A DNA stretch of 64,000 nt from Coenobita brevimanus (GCA_032717465.1 CM064681.1:17161916-17225915), one strand, 5' to 3'; shown: positions 31,750-43,397, counted from the stretch's first letter. The notes: generated by a model from the letters alone, not told the origin. Translations and numbers: made by a program.

Positions 31750-32613
31750 TCAGTCGGCTGATGCTGTTGGGAGTCTCCACTTTCTCATAAGTACTCCTGA
31801 CTTTACATAATAACAAGTAGAAGCACCGGCTGACTCTTCTTCACTGTAAGCAGAGTTAGCTAGACCTTTCAACTCAGGGTCAGCAACCTGCAACTCAACC
31901 AACTCTTGACGAGACAAATTATCAACACTACGGGGTACTGCCTCGTCTGGTGAGTGGTCCAAATTAGCAAGAAAAGTGTCAGCTAGGATAACATCATCAT
32001 CATCATTATCCTCTAAATCACCAGTAACTTTAGACTTAGCCCTAGTGACAGCACATGCAGGGAACACATCAGGGACATCACAATCCTGGAACGCAGCCAC
32101 TGGCTCACTAGACAACTGAGAAGCTGGACACACTTGACTTCCACCAATATCATTTCCAAGTAAGAAAGTTACACCTGACATTGGGAGTGTCTCAACCAAC
32201 CCAACTATAACGGAACCATTAACAAAACCAGACTCTAAATTCACTCTGCACAGAGGGACAGAGAAGTAATTATTCCCTACACCTTGTAAGATTACAGTTT
32301 CATCAGAGGAATTAACATTAGAGCCTAGAACACTGGTCAGCATAAGGGATTGGCAAGCACCTGTGTCACGATATATTTTAACTGATTTCCTGTCATTACT
32401 GTCCAGAGGACTGACAAAACCATCAGACAGGAAATTAGCACATGAACTCTTGAGAGTGTCACCCACGTTACTGCTCAAAAGAGGAGCTACATCATGAGAA
32501 TTTAAGTTACCTCTCAAAGCAGGTTCAGGTAACTCAGTTAAAGAATTCTGGGAACTCTCAAGGGTGGACACTAGACCAATTGACTGAATATTTAAAGACT
32601 CCTTTTTGTTCAC
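31750..32613 (-). pseudogene. Protease-containing gag-pol segment
   Basis: 287 codons with the aspartic-protease active site in YRDTGACQSLML (near residue 83) and the flap-side motif LLGNDIGGS (near residue 150). The C-terminal ~60 residues lead toward the integrase zinc domain (CYYVKSGVLMRKWR), which continues in another frame at 31749 after a frameshift. It would cleave the polyprotein. Confidence 0.75.
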
Positions 32614-32675
32614 ATCACGCTGTCTCCTGAAACATCTCTCCGTAGTATGACCAAGCTTAGAGGTGAAGCTGGTAT

Positions 32676-33666
32676 TTACTTCCTGAGAAACATCATCTTT
32701 ATTCTCCTTCCTGTTACCTGTACTCTGAGTAGAGGCAACGTACTTACTCTCAGCTTCCCTTTTTCTCTAGAATATCTCTTGTGAGTGAGAACATATTCAT
32801 CAGCTAAAACTGCAGCATCAGACAAATTATCTATTCTTCTCTCATCAAGATATAGGCTTACATCTTTATAAATACACCTCTTGAAGTCCTCCAGCAAAAT
32901 CATCTGCTTAAATTTACCAAAATCAGAATCCACAGTCTCAGAATTTAACCACTGCTCTAACAGATCTTCTTTGATTTTTGCATACTCAACATGGGATTGC
33001 TTATCTTGCTTGTAAGTTGTCCTAAATTTTACTCTATAGGCTTCAGGAACAAGCTCATAGGCCTTAAGAATCAAGCTCTTAACTACATCATAATTATCAG
33101 ATTGATCCTGAGGCAAAGATGCATAAGTTACTTGAGCTTTACCGGTGAGAACAGTTTGAAGGAGTACTGGCAAATACCTTTTGGGCCAATTAAAACCTGT
33201 AGCTACCCTCTCAAACAACTGAAAATACTTTGTTAAATCAGATTCATTAAAAGGAGGGACAAGTTTAACATTTTTAGCCACATCAAAATCATCAGAGCTA
33301 GATGATCCAGTTCCACCTTGTTTCATGCGATACTCATGGTCTGCCTGAATCCTGGCAAGTTCAACTTGTGCGTGTATCTGTGCCTCCTGAATACGTGCCT
33401 CCGCCTCCTTAGCACGAGACTCCTGCAGGGCTAGCCGTAACTTAGCTAATTCAATCTGCGTTTGCTCATTTGGAGGAGTTACATTAAACAAGCTTTCATT
33501 AATCATGTCAAGAATTTGATCTTTAGAATGATGAGAGCGAACAGCAATTCCCAACTGTTGAGCAACAAGCTTAAGTTCATTCTTTTTCTGTTTTCTACAT
33601 CACACACTGTTTGCACATTTGACAAAAAATCTTTGGCTTCTTCAAGTGTAGAAATAGTAGACATCA
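32676..33666 (-). pseudogene. Gag (SCAN-like capsid), frameshifted
   Basis: Translation probably starts at MMSTISTLEEAKDF (33666). A frameshift near 33575 moves it into the 292-codon frame ending at 32676. A Glu/Ala-rich helix (residues ~35-70 of that frame) precedes a capsid with FNWPKRYLPVLLQTVLTGKA and YELVPEAYRVKFR, typical of gag proteins related to SCAN domains. Frameshifts between this and the protease segment probably removed the zinc knuckle. It would assemble the particle. Confidence 0.7.
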
Positions 33667-33724
33667 TGAATAAATCACAGTCACAAAATATCAAACAATA
33701 TCCTTATGATAATATCCTGAATAT

Positions 33725-33742
33725 CCTGATAAGAGGTCGCCA
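33725..33742 (-). other. Probable primer-binding site
   Basis: On the minus strand TGGCGACCTCTTATCAGG lies six bases inside the LTR. It begins with TGG as expected. The tRNA is not identified with confidence. Confidence 0.45.
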
Positions 33743-33748
33743 AATTTA

Positions 33749-34540
33749 TATTACGGAAAGGCGAAAGATAATGTACACTTTAAGTGAGAATACTAAAAAT
33801 CACTACTGTCCCGTAAAGTTCCAGGTTCAAAACAAAAGAGTTAGGTAAAATTACAAGTTAAAGTTTAGTGCTCAAACTAACAACAAAACATTCAGGACTC
33901 ATAAGAATAATGTAATGGCAAAAAACAGGTTAAATATATGGTTAACTGCAATAGCCTCTATTAACACGAAATTAGCAAGAGTAAATTTATCTAAGTCAGC
34001 CCTGATAAAATGAAAATACACTGGGTAATGCTCAGTTGATGCAAGATAAATTATTACAGATACAAAATATTATCAAAAATGACTAACAAAAAGAACCTTT
34101 ACATAAATCATAAAAAAAACTCACTAGGCCTAAGAATTAACCCTATGCTACACAGCACAAGAAAAAATGCAACAACAGTTATACTCAAACTACACAGCTG
34201 CTAGATGGTTGGAGACTTCCTGAGCACTCACAACAATAACTGTACAGGGGAGGACAGAGATGTGAACAAAATGAGGAGTAGATCTAAGTGGCAATTAATG
34301 TAGAGACTGAGCTCATTATATAGGGGCCAGCAGAGCTTGATACAACTTGTAAGAAGGACGCGCAAATGAAGCCATGGGGACAAACAGTTGACAATCCCGC
34401 ACTTAACAACAGAAAGGACGACTTACTCTACTATAACGGCAGAAGGGGGGGACTGAGGCAGAACACGCTCGTGATCAAACAGGCAGCACACTGTACGTTA
34501 GAATTACACAAAGGATGATGAAATCATAGGCTAAGTAACA
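33749..34540 (-). repeat. 5' LTR (element sense)
   Basis: 792 bp, collinear with 29161-29952. The terminal TGTTAC reads TATTAC at the inner end. Confidence 0.93.
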
Positions 34541-35721
34541 CTATATAGAGAAAATGTATCATAGTGTTGAGATAAAGACCCAAATACCACTTCAGTGTAA
34601 GTGTCGTGTGGGAATAAGATGAGTGCCAGACTGCGAAAGTCATCATTTTCAAAGGTAAACGTGAGGGAAAGGGAAGGTGATAAAAAGATATGAACTGTAC
34701 ATATGTTTAGGTTTTGAGGAAACATGTACCGTGTTGGTATATTTTAATGTAATTAATACTACACTATTGAGGTGTATTATGTGCATGGTAGAGTTGTAAC
34801 TTACTTCTACTCATGCACACATGTCAGAGTATCTGGGGGATATGGCACCTCTAAAACTGCTGATCTAAGGACACTCCCATTGGGGAGCAGGGCAGATGTG
34901 GCAGATTACACTCAGCCTTCAAGAGAGAGACGTACTACTCTGAAAATACTCTGTTGTTGCAGCTGTATCTTTCTGTGGCAAGTAAAGAGAGATAAAAACA
35001 CATCTGCTCCAGTTTCTGTTCACCTACACGTTACCAGACTTCTGATTACAGGATCAACACCAATATTCCCGCCACCTGTGATGCAGAGAGACGTTGTGGG
35101 AAGTGCCAGTTGTGGAACTCAGTGGAGTCACGCCTAAGCGGCTAATATATCCAGTTGGTGGTCAGCTGCGAGATTCCTATGCAAGCTGGAACATATAAAA
35201 TTGGTGGTCCAGTGCTGGGATACAAAAAGGTGCTAAAGGGATTCTATTAGCGCAGTGAAACCCTTGGGAAACCGCTCGTTGATCCTACAGGTGAATAACA
35301 GAAAATCTTACTTTCACTTTTGCAATGGGACTAATTGCGGAGCGAGATAAAGTGGGAGCAGAAAAATATAAGAGCAGTGAACTCATTCTCGTTCTCTCAA
35401 GATTATCTCTGCCTTTTAACTGAGACTGGTCAATTGTCTCGTTCCCGTGTGTGAGAGAGCGAGATCTCAGTGAGATTATCTCTGTGTGGAGACAGTCAAG
35501 GCCAGTGCGGTTACGGGTGGTGTCATCTATGGACATCTGGTAACCCTGGCAGAGCGAGAGGTCAGTGTGTGTGAACTGATGTGCAGCATCCCTCAGGCCA
35601 GTTACCGCGGGGCGAGAGAAGAGGGAACATCGTTCGGTTGAAAAAACGGAGAACCTGGCAAACTGTGTGGAGTTGCAATACGAATCTACTGTGAACCTCA
35701 GCATCATCTTACACCTAGGTA

Positions 35722-36237
35722 GTGTACAGTTGGGTTCATGATTCCCTGGACACATCTGGAGGTATGTGGCATCCTCTTACTACACGACGTAGTATCGATC
35801 TGTGAATGAAGGCAACGGTTTGTGTCGTGCCTGCTGATTGGTTACAGAGCCTTAGTTCCATTGGTTACCAGTGTGAGAATAAAAAATTACATTCTAAGCA
35901 TCTCTATAGTGTACTGTGTGATAATGTCAGTATAATGGTAGTGATATCACATGATTCAGTCGCACTGAGTAGATGTATCAGCGTTATTTACATACTTCTA
36001 CAGTTGGTTACACTGTGGTAATATGAGGAACAGCAGCCAATGGCAACCTATGTTACATCGAGTTGAATTTGCTTCAAAAGATCGAAACAGAATTCATGTT
36101 GACCAAATTAAGTTAAAATATTATTTCTGCATAGCTAATTGATGTTTAACATGTGCCTCAATCCTCTGTTGCTGTATCCTACCACTGTCTGACCTAAGGA
36201 GTACTGCATCATTTCATACAGTTACTGTATAACGGAA

Positions 36238-36240
<3 letters not shown>
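35722..36240 (+). repeat. Inverted-repeat arm, left (copy B)
   Basis: Homologous to 1567-2088 and inverted relative to 37461-37975. It runs into a (GT)n tract at 36241-36289. Confidence 0.8.

Positions 36241-36289
<49 letters not shown>
36241..36289. repeat. (GT)n microsatellite
   Basis: 49 bp of GT at the inner end of the arm. Confidence 0.95.
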
Positions 36290-36290
<1 letters not shown>

Positions 36291-36388
36291 GGAACTTCAC
36301 GGAGAGAAGCGTCAGTTCTTTTCACAGTGATTCATAATTGTAAAAATTATTTATTTTCCATTGGCAGCGATCTAATATGTGTTATAAC

Positions 36389-36390
<2 letters not shown>

Positions 36391-36430
<40 letters not shown>
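36391..36430. repeat. (CA)n microsatellite
   Basis: About 40 bp of CA with one CGCA unit at its end, equivalent to 2231-2262. Confidence 0.95.
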
Positions 36431-36436
<6 letters not shown>

Positions 36437-36504
36437 TAGAGCATACAGTATAAGCAATAGAGTTTGCTTTGGATAATGTAAGCGTCGCTTGCTTGAACAA
36501 TTGT

Positions 36505-36720
36505 TTCTCTCCGTGCTCCGAAGTTTTGGCCAAGGACGTTTGAGCCATGGGCCACCACCCTAAGACGTTTTGGCCACGGAAGGTAGGGCATAGGTTAGGT
36601 TAGGTTAGGTTAGGTAAGGTTAAGTTAAGGTTCACAACACTTCACACTTCAAAACGTCCTAGGTTGGTTTCCCATGGCCCAAACTTCCGTGGCCAATACG
36701 TCCTATATTCGTTTCTCCCT
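36505..36720. mobile_element. TTAGG-containing foldback element, copy B
   Basis: Homologue of 2340-2538 with TTAGG units at 36592-36617. The flanking 9-mer on the left reads GTTTCTCTC, one base different from the right. Confidence 0.45.
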
Positions 36721-37084
36721 GTAACTGTGGAACAGTCCGGCATTTAATTTCAGGATAATAGTAATTCTTTGCATAAGTGTATGAATCACACTTAAGTTAT
36801 GATTTGAATTTGTGCATTAAAATACTGATCGGTGACCTCAAAAGCAGTCTTTAATCTAATAATGTAGTGCACAGTACGAAGCGAGGTACAGAGATGGCCA
36901 TCCCTCCCAGGTTAGGCTTGGAGAGCCCACGATCTAAGTTATACAGGGTTACGCTAATAATGAATAATTACTAAACGGAGATTGGTATGCCCATATGATA
37001 TCCGCTGATGCTAATCAAACACTCACCCGAGACGCCACAAGGGTGCAGGAACCTGTTGGGTTCGACCCACTCTCTCGTAAAAAA

Positions 37085-37408
37085 ATATGTATAAGCAAAT
37101 AAAATAGAAATGATAGAGAAGCATTCGGGAGCCGAATGCTATTGCCCGCCAGAATACATTTGGCCAAGTCCAAGATTTTGGCCATATCTTTATACCCTGA
37201 AGGTTTCATGTTGATAGCTCAAGTTATTCATGAAATATAATGGTATTAAAGGCTGGCGATAAACATTAGTTGATTTCTGACACCCATTTTGGTGACCTTG
37301 ACCTTGACCCCCGAGTGCCCATTTTCGAACTTGGCCACAATTTTGGCCATATCTTGATACCCTGGAGGTTTCATATTGATTCCATAAGCCGTTCATGAGA
37401 TACAATGG

Positions 37409-37410
<2 letters not shown>
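37085..37410 (+). repeat. Dispersed TGACCTTGACC repeat, copy 2
   Basis: Homologue of 2935-3241, followed by (CA)n at 37411-37459, which here is not split by a LINE. Confidence 0.7.
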
Positions 37411-37460
<50 letters not shown>

Positions 37461-37461
<1 letters not shown>

Positions 37462-37975
37462 GTTCCGTTATACAGTAAGTGTATGAAATGATGCAGTGCT
37501 CCTTAGGTCAAACAGTGTTAGGACACAGCAACAAAGGATTGAGGCACATCTTAAATATCAATTAGCTACACAGAAACAATACTTTATTTTAATTTGGTCA
37601 ATATAAATTCTTTTTCGATCTTTTGAAGCAAATCCAACTTGATGTAACATAGGTTGCCATTGGCTGCTGTTCCTCATATTACTACAGTGTAACCAACTGT
37701 AGATGTTAATAATGCTGATACATCTGCTCAGTACGACTGAATCATGTGATATCACTACCATTATACTGACAATATCACACAGTACACTCTAGAGATGCTG
37801 AGAATGTAATTTTTTATTCTTACACTGGTAACCAATGGAATTGAGCTTCTGTTACCAATCAGCGGGCATGACACAAATCATTGCCTTCATTCATAGATTA
37901 ATACTACGTCGTGTAGTAAGAGGATGCCAGATACCTCCAAATGTGTCCAAGGAATCATGAACACAACCGTACATG
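37461..37975 (-). repeat. Inverted-repeat arm, right (copy B)
   Basis: Homologue of 7415-7935. Confidence 0.8.
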
Positions 37976-38004
37976 CATAATACCACAAGAAATACACTCT
38001 TTAA

Positions 38005-38725
38005 CCCCTTAACCACGGGGCGTCACTTTCGTGACGCTCGGGCGCAATGGATCGTACCGCGGGGCGTCACTTTTGTGATTCTGTGTTATTTTGAATTATC
38101 CCGGGCTTTCAAGTGGTGGCTTGTATCATCTATCAGTACTGCCAATGTCCAACACTAGTCAGCACTCCAAATCTCATCTGAACTCCCATCTATTGTTGAC
38201 ATTTTAGTGATTTTCCCCCCTTCCTGATTCCCCTCCCTACCTGCCCTCCATTACTCTGTCCTCTCACCTCCCAGGCCGCACTGCGCTAAGCAAATCTCCC
38301 CCGGATTTTTCCACAGATTTCATCCATTGAAATAAGCCCTATGCCCTATACTTATACAAAATAATATATACCAAAAAAAAAAATAAGGTAAGTGATAGTG
38401 TTATACACCAGGAATTGGCTAAATATCACCTGACAACACCTCACGTGCATTCATTCGCTACATTACCACGGTAATTTCCCCTTTGAATTACGCCTTGTAA
38501 TCTATGTCTGTAATAAAAATATATATCAGAAAGGAAGGGAGAAGCCTAAGTGACATTACATTCACATTGAACTACCTATTTCTTTATGTATTGTCAAGAT
38601 TTTATACCAATAATTTATTAGCATGTAAGTTAGCAGCTGTGAGCCTCAGTGTCAATGTCAACCCTTACCTTCTCAGATAAGCTGCGGCATTTATTTAGTT
38701 CCTTGTCCTCCCCTGTGGTCAAACC
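38005..38725. other. piggyBac 5' non-coding region
   Basis: Subterminal repeats at the left end, then AT-rich sequence with no frame. It should hold the transposase promoter, but I see no convincing TATA box. Confidence 0.5.
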
Positions 38726-39411
38726 TTGTCGCACTTGCGCCCCGCCATTTCTGCCGCTTCTGCGCCCATTGCAAAGGGCCCCGTGACCTCTACACCCATA
38801 AAAAGTTGTGAGGGAAGCAGGAAAGGACTTAGTGCCTCTGCAGTGGCAAGTGAACTAGCAGAATTGTCTATGGTGATGATGGATAGTGATTTTGACGATT
38901 CGGGTGAATCGTGTGATGAGCCGGGTGAGGAAATCGTGCCAGAAAGTGCTAGTACGAGTGCTTCAGTGTCGGAAGTTATCCCTAGCTCCAAGGGAAAGGA
39001 GCCGTTAGTGCAGCAAGGGAATGAATTTGGGAAGGGAGTGAAAAGGCGGCGTGTTAGCCCCAGAACAATGGTCCCGTGTGACCCAGCCCACCATGATCCC
39101 GAGTTGATTCACCTCCCTGTTCCCCAAGCCCCACTTCACTCATTTCTTCCTCTTCATCTGCTGAATTATCTCTGGAGTCTTCGTCGTCGGAGTCACCACC
39201 AGCATCAACAGTGAAGGCAGGCCGTAGAGGAAGAGGTAAATCCCGGACAAGTAAAAGTAGAGTCGGTACTAGAGTAAGGGCTGCTAGTGCTGTACGGCAA
39301 CCCAGGGTCAGTGCGAGTGACCTTGAACGGGGTAAATCTGCCTCACAGCCACCCACAACCCTCACCCACCCTACACCGCCATGACAGGGAATCCTGGACG
39401 CCTTCACGTGG
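38726..39411 (+). pseudogene. N-terminal region of the piggyBac transposase, frameshift plus stop
   Basis: The frame from 38726 encodes an acidic, Ser-rich stretch (MVMMDSDFDDSGESCDEPGEE), typical of piggyBac N-termini, and a basic KRRRVSPRT block that may be nuclear-localising. About 39110-39125 the coding sense moves to the frame of the 39412 ORF (Ser-rich linker, then GRRGRGKSRTSKSR). There a TGA at 39382-39384 stops it ten codons before the main ORF. A short intron could also reconcile the frames, but no clear splice sites are seen. Confidence 0.6.
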
Positions 39412-40938
39412 ATGGAAGGGTCCGATTTTGTGCCAGAATATTTAGTTTTTGATGAGAGATCCTCAGAAGTACAGCCTGCCTTCACTCTTGATGATAATGC
39501 TGAGTGTGTGGACTACCTTTTGGCCTTCCTAGATGATGAAGTCATGCAGCACATATGTGATGAGACCAACAGGTATGAATCACAACGTGCTGCAAGAGGT
39601 ACAGGTGCAGCCAAGATGCAACAGTGGTCCATGCTGGGAGTGCAGGAGCTGTATGTGTTCTTTGCCCTCATGCTTCTCATGCCACACTCCAAGAAGCATG
39701 AGTTGGAAGAATACTGGTCCATGGACCCCTTACTACTCTCACCCACCTTCAATAAGTACATGGCCAGAGATCGCTTCTGGAACATCATGGGAAACCTGCA
39801 CTTTGCCGACAACGATGTACCTTTCCAAACCGACCCACTGTGGAAGATCCGGGAGATTCTGAGCAGAATGAAGGATAAGTTTATGTCATTCTTCCATCCC
39901 TTTCAGAAGGTTGTCATTGATGAATCCTTGGTTTTGTTCAGAGGACGTCTTCAGTTTGTACAGTACATTCCAAGCAAACGCCATCGCTTTGGAATCAAGT
40001 TCTTTGTACTGTGCGACTGTAAGACGGGTTACATCCTTGACTTCGTCATTTATTCAGCCAGCACTGTCGATCTGGATAAAACACACCCCCTTGGCTTCTC
40101 AGGCTGTGTAGTGAAAGTGCTCCTAGAAAAGTATTTTGGTGGGAATCATGTGCTGTATACAGACAACTATTATACAGCACCGAAACTTGCCAAATACCTT
40201 TCAGAGCACGGCATTGGCTCCTGCGGCACTGTCAAAAGTAATCGCGCCCACTTCCCTACATTCACAGAGGCAGGAACCTCGCAGCGAGGAGACGTGCACC
40301 TACGCAAGTCTGAGAAGATGCTGGCAATACGGTGGCATGACAAGAGGGTCGTGCACATGCTCACCACCATACATAAGGGGGAAATGACAGAAAGTGGGAA
40401 GGTCGACCGTAGGACAGGCGAACCTGTGATGAAACCTGATGCTGTGTTAGACTACAATATCAACATGCGGCTGGTGGACAAGTCCGACAAGATGATTGGT
40501 GAGATCGACTGCCTCAGGAAGAATACTAGGTGGTACAGGAAAGATTTTCTGCATCTCATAGATATGACGATGCTGAACGCCTTCACCCTGTACAAGATGA
40601 AGGTCAAGCCACCCAAGTCCTTCTCCCTGAGGTTGTTCACCAGGACTTGTGTCCAGCATCTGCTGGAAAGATATGGTAGGGTGACAGTAGCAACTCCAAG
40701 GCCCCATCCAGTAACACTTCCCGACCGATTTGAGCAGAGGGCGTATATGGATCGGCACAGACTGAAGCTAATGCCTGCCACAGGTAAAAGGAAGGCTGCG
40801 ATCCGCAGGTGTCAGGTGTGTGCATATACCACCCGCCGCACACCTGAGCACAAATGCACCTCTTGGCAGTGCGCTGAGTGCCAGGTTCCCCTCTGTGTTA
40901 CCTACTTCTTTGGTTACCACAGCCAGAAGCATTTCTAA
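39412..40938 (+). CDS. piggyBac transposase, catalytic and zinc-binding parts
   Basis: 508 codons from MEGSDFVPEY to a TAA. The RNase H-like core carries the three catalytic Asp: D170 (VVIDESLVLFRGR), D251 (VLYTDNYYTAP) and D356 (MRLVDKSDKM), the last in the family's V-D-x-x-D pattern. The C-terminus is a cysteine-rich zinc domain (C467, C470, C482, C487, C490, C495, H503, H507) that recognises the element ends in known piggyBacs. The enzyme cuts and pastes at TTAA in the nucleus without leaving a footprint. The core is undamaged. Only the disordered N-terminus is broken, so residual function is possible but unproven. Confidence 0.93.
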   Translation: MEGSDFVPEYLVFDERSSEVQPAFTLDDNAECVDYLLAFLDDEVMQHICDETNRYESQRAARGTGAAKMQQWSMLGVQELYVFFALMLLMPHSKKHELEEYWSMDPLLLSPTFNKYMARDRFWNIMGNLHFADNDVPFQTDPLWKIREILSRMKDKFMSFFHPFQKVVIDESLVLFRGRLQFVQYIPSKRHRFGIKFFVLCDCKTGYILDFVIYSASTVDLDKTHPLGFSGCVVKVLLEKYFGGNHVLYTDNYYTAPKLAKYLSEHGIGSCGTVKSNRAHFPTFTEAGTSQRGDVHLRKSEKMLAIRWHDKRVVHMLTTIHKGEMTESGKVDRRTGEPVMKPDAVLDYNINMRLVDKSDKMIGEIDCLRKNTRWYRKDFLHLIDMTMLNAFTLYKMKVKPPKSFSLRLFTRTCVQHLLERYGRVTVATPRPHPVTLPDRFEQRAYMDRHRLKLMPATGKRKAAIRRCQVCAYTTRRTPEHKCTSWQCAECQVPLCVTYFFGYHSQKHF

Positions 40939-41779
40939 AAGTGCAAGTGGGAAAGGAGAGTAATGTGGAAATAATGTGTAAATAATGTGTAAATGGCAAG
41001 TGAATGCAATGGATGTTCAGTACATATGATTGAACAGTGTATTATAGTTTTATCTTACTGAAAGTGACAGTGACTAACATAGTGTAAGTGAAATAGAAGG
41101 GTAAATATTGAAAATACAATAGAAAATGTAAATAGTAATGTAAGTAATTAGTAATATAAGAATATGAGTACAAATACTTTATGTTATAACAGTGAAAGTG
41201 AATCCGTGGCTCTCTACGAATTTTACTGAATGAAAAATTGAATGACTTCAGTGACAATAAACTAATACTGCTGAAGGAAACTTATGGAGAAAAACTCCAG
41301 ATATATATAAGTGTGATATAGTAATAGAAATATAAAGTGTGATGGGTTTTATGAATAATAAATGACAAAGTACCAAGAGCGAACTAGCGCAAGAGCGACG
41401 GTCAGACGTGCTCGTAATTTTCATTGCTTTCACAGTGTTTTTTTTTTTTGGAGTATGGATCCCAAACTACTTGAAAATCGTAGAGTAGTGTTTATAGTGT
41501 TAATATCTGGCTGTGGTAATCATATTACGGGTTGTTGGGAAGTGTAAAGTGGAGGCTTCGTTACCCAACTTCATAGGTCTCCACAAGTCCTACAGTAACG
41601 GACGAAGGCTCATCAAACATTCCAGGAGAAAGCTGAAGGTATGTGCCATAAGCATATATGATTTTAATATTCTAGGACTAATAACTGATTTTTGGCAAAT
41701 ATTTTTTGAGAGTCTGTCGGAGCCCGAATAACCCCGCGGGACACGCAAAACATTGGTAAACATGCCCGCGGTGTAGGGG
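40939..41779. other. piggyBac 3' non-coding region
   Basis: AT-rich, no frame. The last ~60 bp contain two CCGCGGG motifs that echo those at the left end and end in GGGG before TTAA. Confidence 0.5.
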
Positions 41780-41783
41780 TTAA

Positions 41784-41964
41784 GCAACACATGTTAGTTA
41801 GGCAATGTGTGTAAAAATAAAGGTTTCACAGTTTCCCCTAAATAGATATGTTTTCTGTATATCTTGTCTCTGTCCCATTCTCTATTGCTAAAGCCATAAC
41901 TAATCTATTTGTGTCAGTTTAACCTCCTGTGACTGGGAAGGGAATAATTTCTGATAGAGATTAG
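41784..41964 (+). other. Leader of the env-bearing retroelement (end of copy B)
   Basis: Homologous to 7956-8021 plus 12587-12706, and includes AATAAA at about 41817-41822. It directly precedes the gag-like ATG. It could be the end of an LTR plus leader, but no matching LTR is seen downstream of env, so the 5' limit of the element is not established. Confidence 0.5.
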
Positions 41965-42660
41965 ATGGATAAAGTGAAGAAGTGGGGATGGAAATTAAAG
42001 GGAGATACAGATAAGCCAATCACGGAAGAAGGAGCTGTTTCCTTAGAGTCTAGTGAATTAGGCTCAGAATTTTGTGAATGGATAGAGACTTTAAATAAGA
42101 ATATTCAAACCTTAGATGATACGAGTGAAGGACATCTTGGGGTTGAAGGTAGTCAGGACATTTCTAGGGAACTGGATAGTGAGGACTTGAACACTTTGCA
42201 TTTGCATTCTGGTCATACTTATTCAACAGTTCCTGAGCATCAAAATACCTTCGAAATGGCCACTAGTCTCGCTGAAGGCACACTCAGTGTAGAAGAGACT
42301 GAGGACATTCAGGAACAGGCTGCAGCAGCACCCTTTGTCACTCAATCAGATATGCAAGGTCCACTAATCTCTGATGTTAATGCAACCACTTACATACCCA
42401 CTTACACCTCAGGCATGTTCAGTACACCACTAACTTTTGGACAGCAAGGGACAATACCATTAATTTGCTAATGTTCCTCATGCTAATCCAAGGGGCATGA
42501 ATACTAAAAGTATTGGCATTCAATCCCAGGATCCTTATGCTAATCCATGGAACATGAATACCTATAGTATTGGTATGCAAATTCATGTGAATTTTCCTTT
42601 TGCATGGCATGTACCTAATGGGCAGTGTTCTAAAAACTTCGGACTATTGCCCCATTGTCA
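41965..42660 (+). pseudogene. Gag-like gene of the env-bearing retroelement
   Basis: 168 codons open at 41965 (MDKVKKWGWKLKGDTDKP), acidic and rich in Ser/Thr, ending at 42471. A frameshift there hides a continuation with two tandem units of NP(H/Y)ANPxxMNTxSIGxQ up to about 42660. No zinc knuckle is seen. Assigned as gag by position upstream of the protease and by the duplicated leader. Sequence similarity to a named capsid family is not evident. Confidence 0.55.
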
Positions 42661-42799
42661 TTGCAAATAGGGAAAAACTGGGCAACCAGGTTAATTCAGG
42701 GGAAGCTCAGGGCCGTACGCAGAAGTAACGCGAAGGATCATACAATCCACCGATGCGTGTGTGGCAGCAATAAAAAAAGTGGATCTGCTGTCGATTCCT

Positions 42800-43397
42800 T
42801 GGATCATAGGGAAAGGCCAGGTGTCATTGAAAGTGGACACCGGGGCATGTGCTGCTTCCCCCTTTCCTTGGGGGAAGCAGCCTAGGTATATAGATAGATA
42901 GATAGAAAGTGCTGGAGAGGCTCAAACATTTGATGCCTCATACAAATTGGACGTTATCAGCACCCAATGTCATTCTGATAGGTGTGACAGGGAGTAAAAT
43001 GAAGATCATAAGCCAGGTACCATTGACCTTGAGGGCAGATAAACGATCTCCTGTATTACATTCTACGTTTTATGTGGTTGAGGACTTCCCTCTGTCAGCT
43101 GATGGGCTATTAGGCCTTGAGTCCATGGAGGAGTATAACATGATTATACATCCTCAGAGACATTCCATTTCCTTTATTGGGAAGGAGTTTGTGGGCCTTG
43201 TTCCCTCAGCAACCAAAACTGGAGTTAATGGCATCCAAAATGGATCCATTCAACCAATTGTGACCCTGACAAGTGAAGCGTCAAAGGAATTACCAGACGA
43301 ACGTGAAACGGAGGGTATGGACTGGAAGCAGGTCAGGGCTATAGTGAGTGGGAATCACCACTTACCCAGTCAAACTGTCTGCGAAATTCCTGTCTGA
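42800..43397 (+). pseudogene. Aspartic protease and pol start, interrupted at the active site
   Basis: The active site VDTGA (42833-42847) is followed by about 55 bp of foreign sequence: a perfect 12-bp hairpin (42851-42862 with 42870-42881) and a TATAGATAGATAGATAG run, between two GTGCTG repeats. After it the protease resumes in another frame at 42909, with VILIGVTGSK, HSTFYVVEDFPL and the conserved DGLLGLE. Protease would mature Gag-Pol. Here the active-site loop is split and frameshifted. Confidence 0.75.

Larger units (their letters stand above)
29161..34540 (-). mobile_element. Gypsy-type LTR retrotransposon with integrase upstream of RT, RT truncated
   Basis: Two 792-bp LTRs flank gag, protease, integrase and the first half of a reverse transcriptase, all on the minus strand. 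The domain order is that of Ty1/copia although the sequences are Ty3/gypsy-like. The second half of RT and all of RNase H are missing. Copy A at about 390-400 shows the uninterrupted locus. The flank is AT-rich, so the exact target duplication cannot be read (TATAT on the left, CTATA on the right). LTRs differ at roughly 2% of positions by eye. Confidence 0.9.
34541..38004 (+). repeat. Duplicated unit, copy B, part 2
   Basis: Homologous to about 395-3310 and 7415-7970 of copy A, without the LINE. The open frame 34772-35137 corresponds to 625-981. The right part ends at the TTAA target of the piggyBac element. Confidence 0.9.
38005..41779 (+). mobile_element. piggyBac-type DNA transposon, nearly complete
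   Basis: TTAA lies on both sides (38001-38004 and 41780-41783). Copy A has a single TTAA at the same spot (near 7952-7956), which proves the insertion. The ends read CCCCTTAACCACGGGGCG and, inverted, CCCCTACACCGCGGGC. Just inside the left end, a GGGGCGTCACTTTYGTGA motif is repeated 43 bp apart, and each copy can fold into a small hairpin. The element is 3775 bp and carries one transposase gene. A second terminus of the same family is at 63958. Confidence 0.95.
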
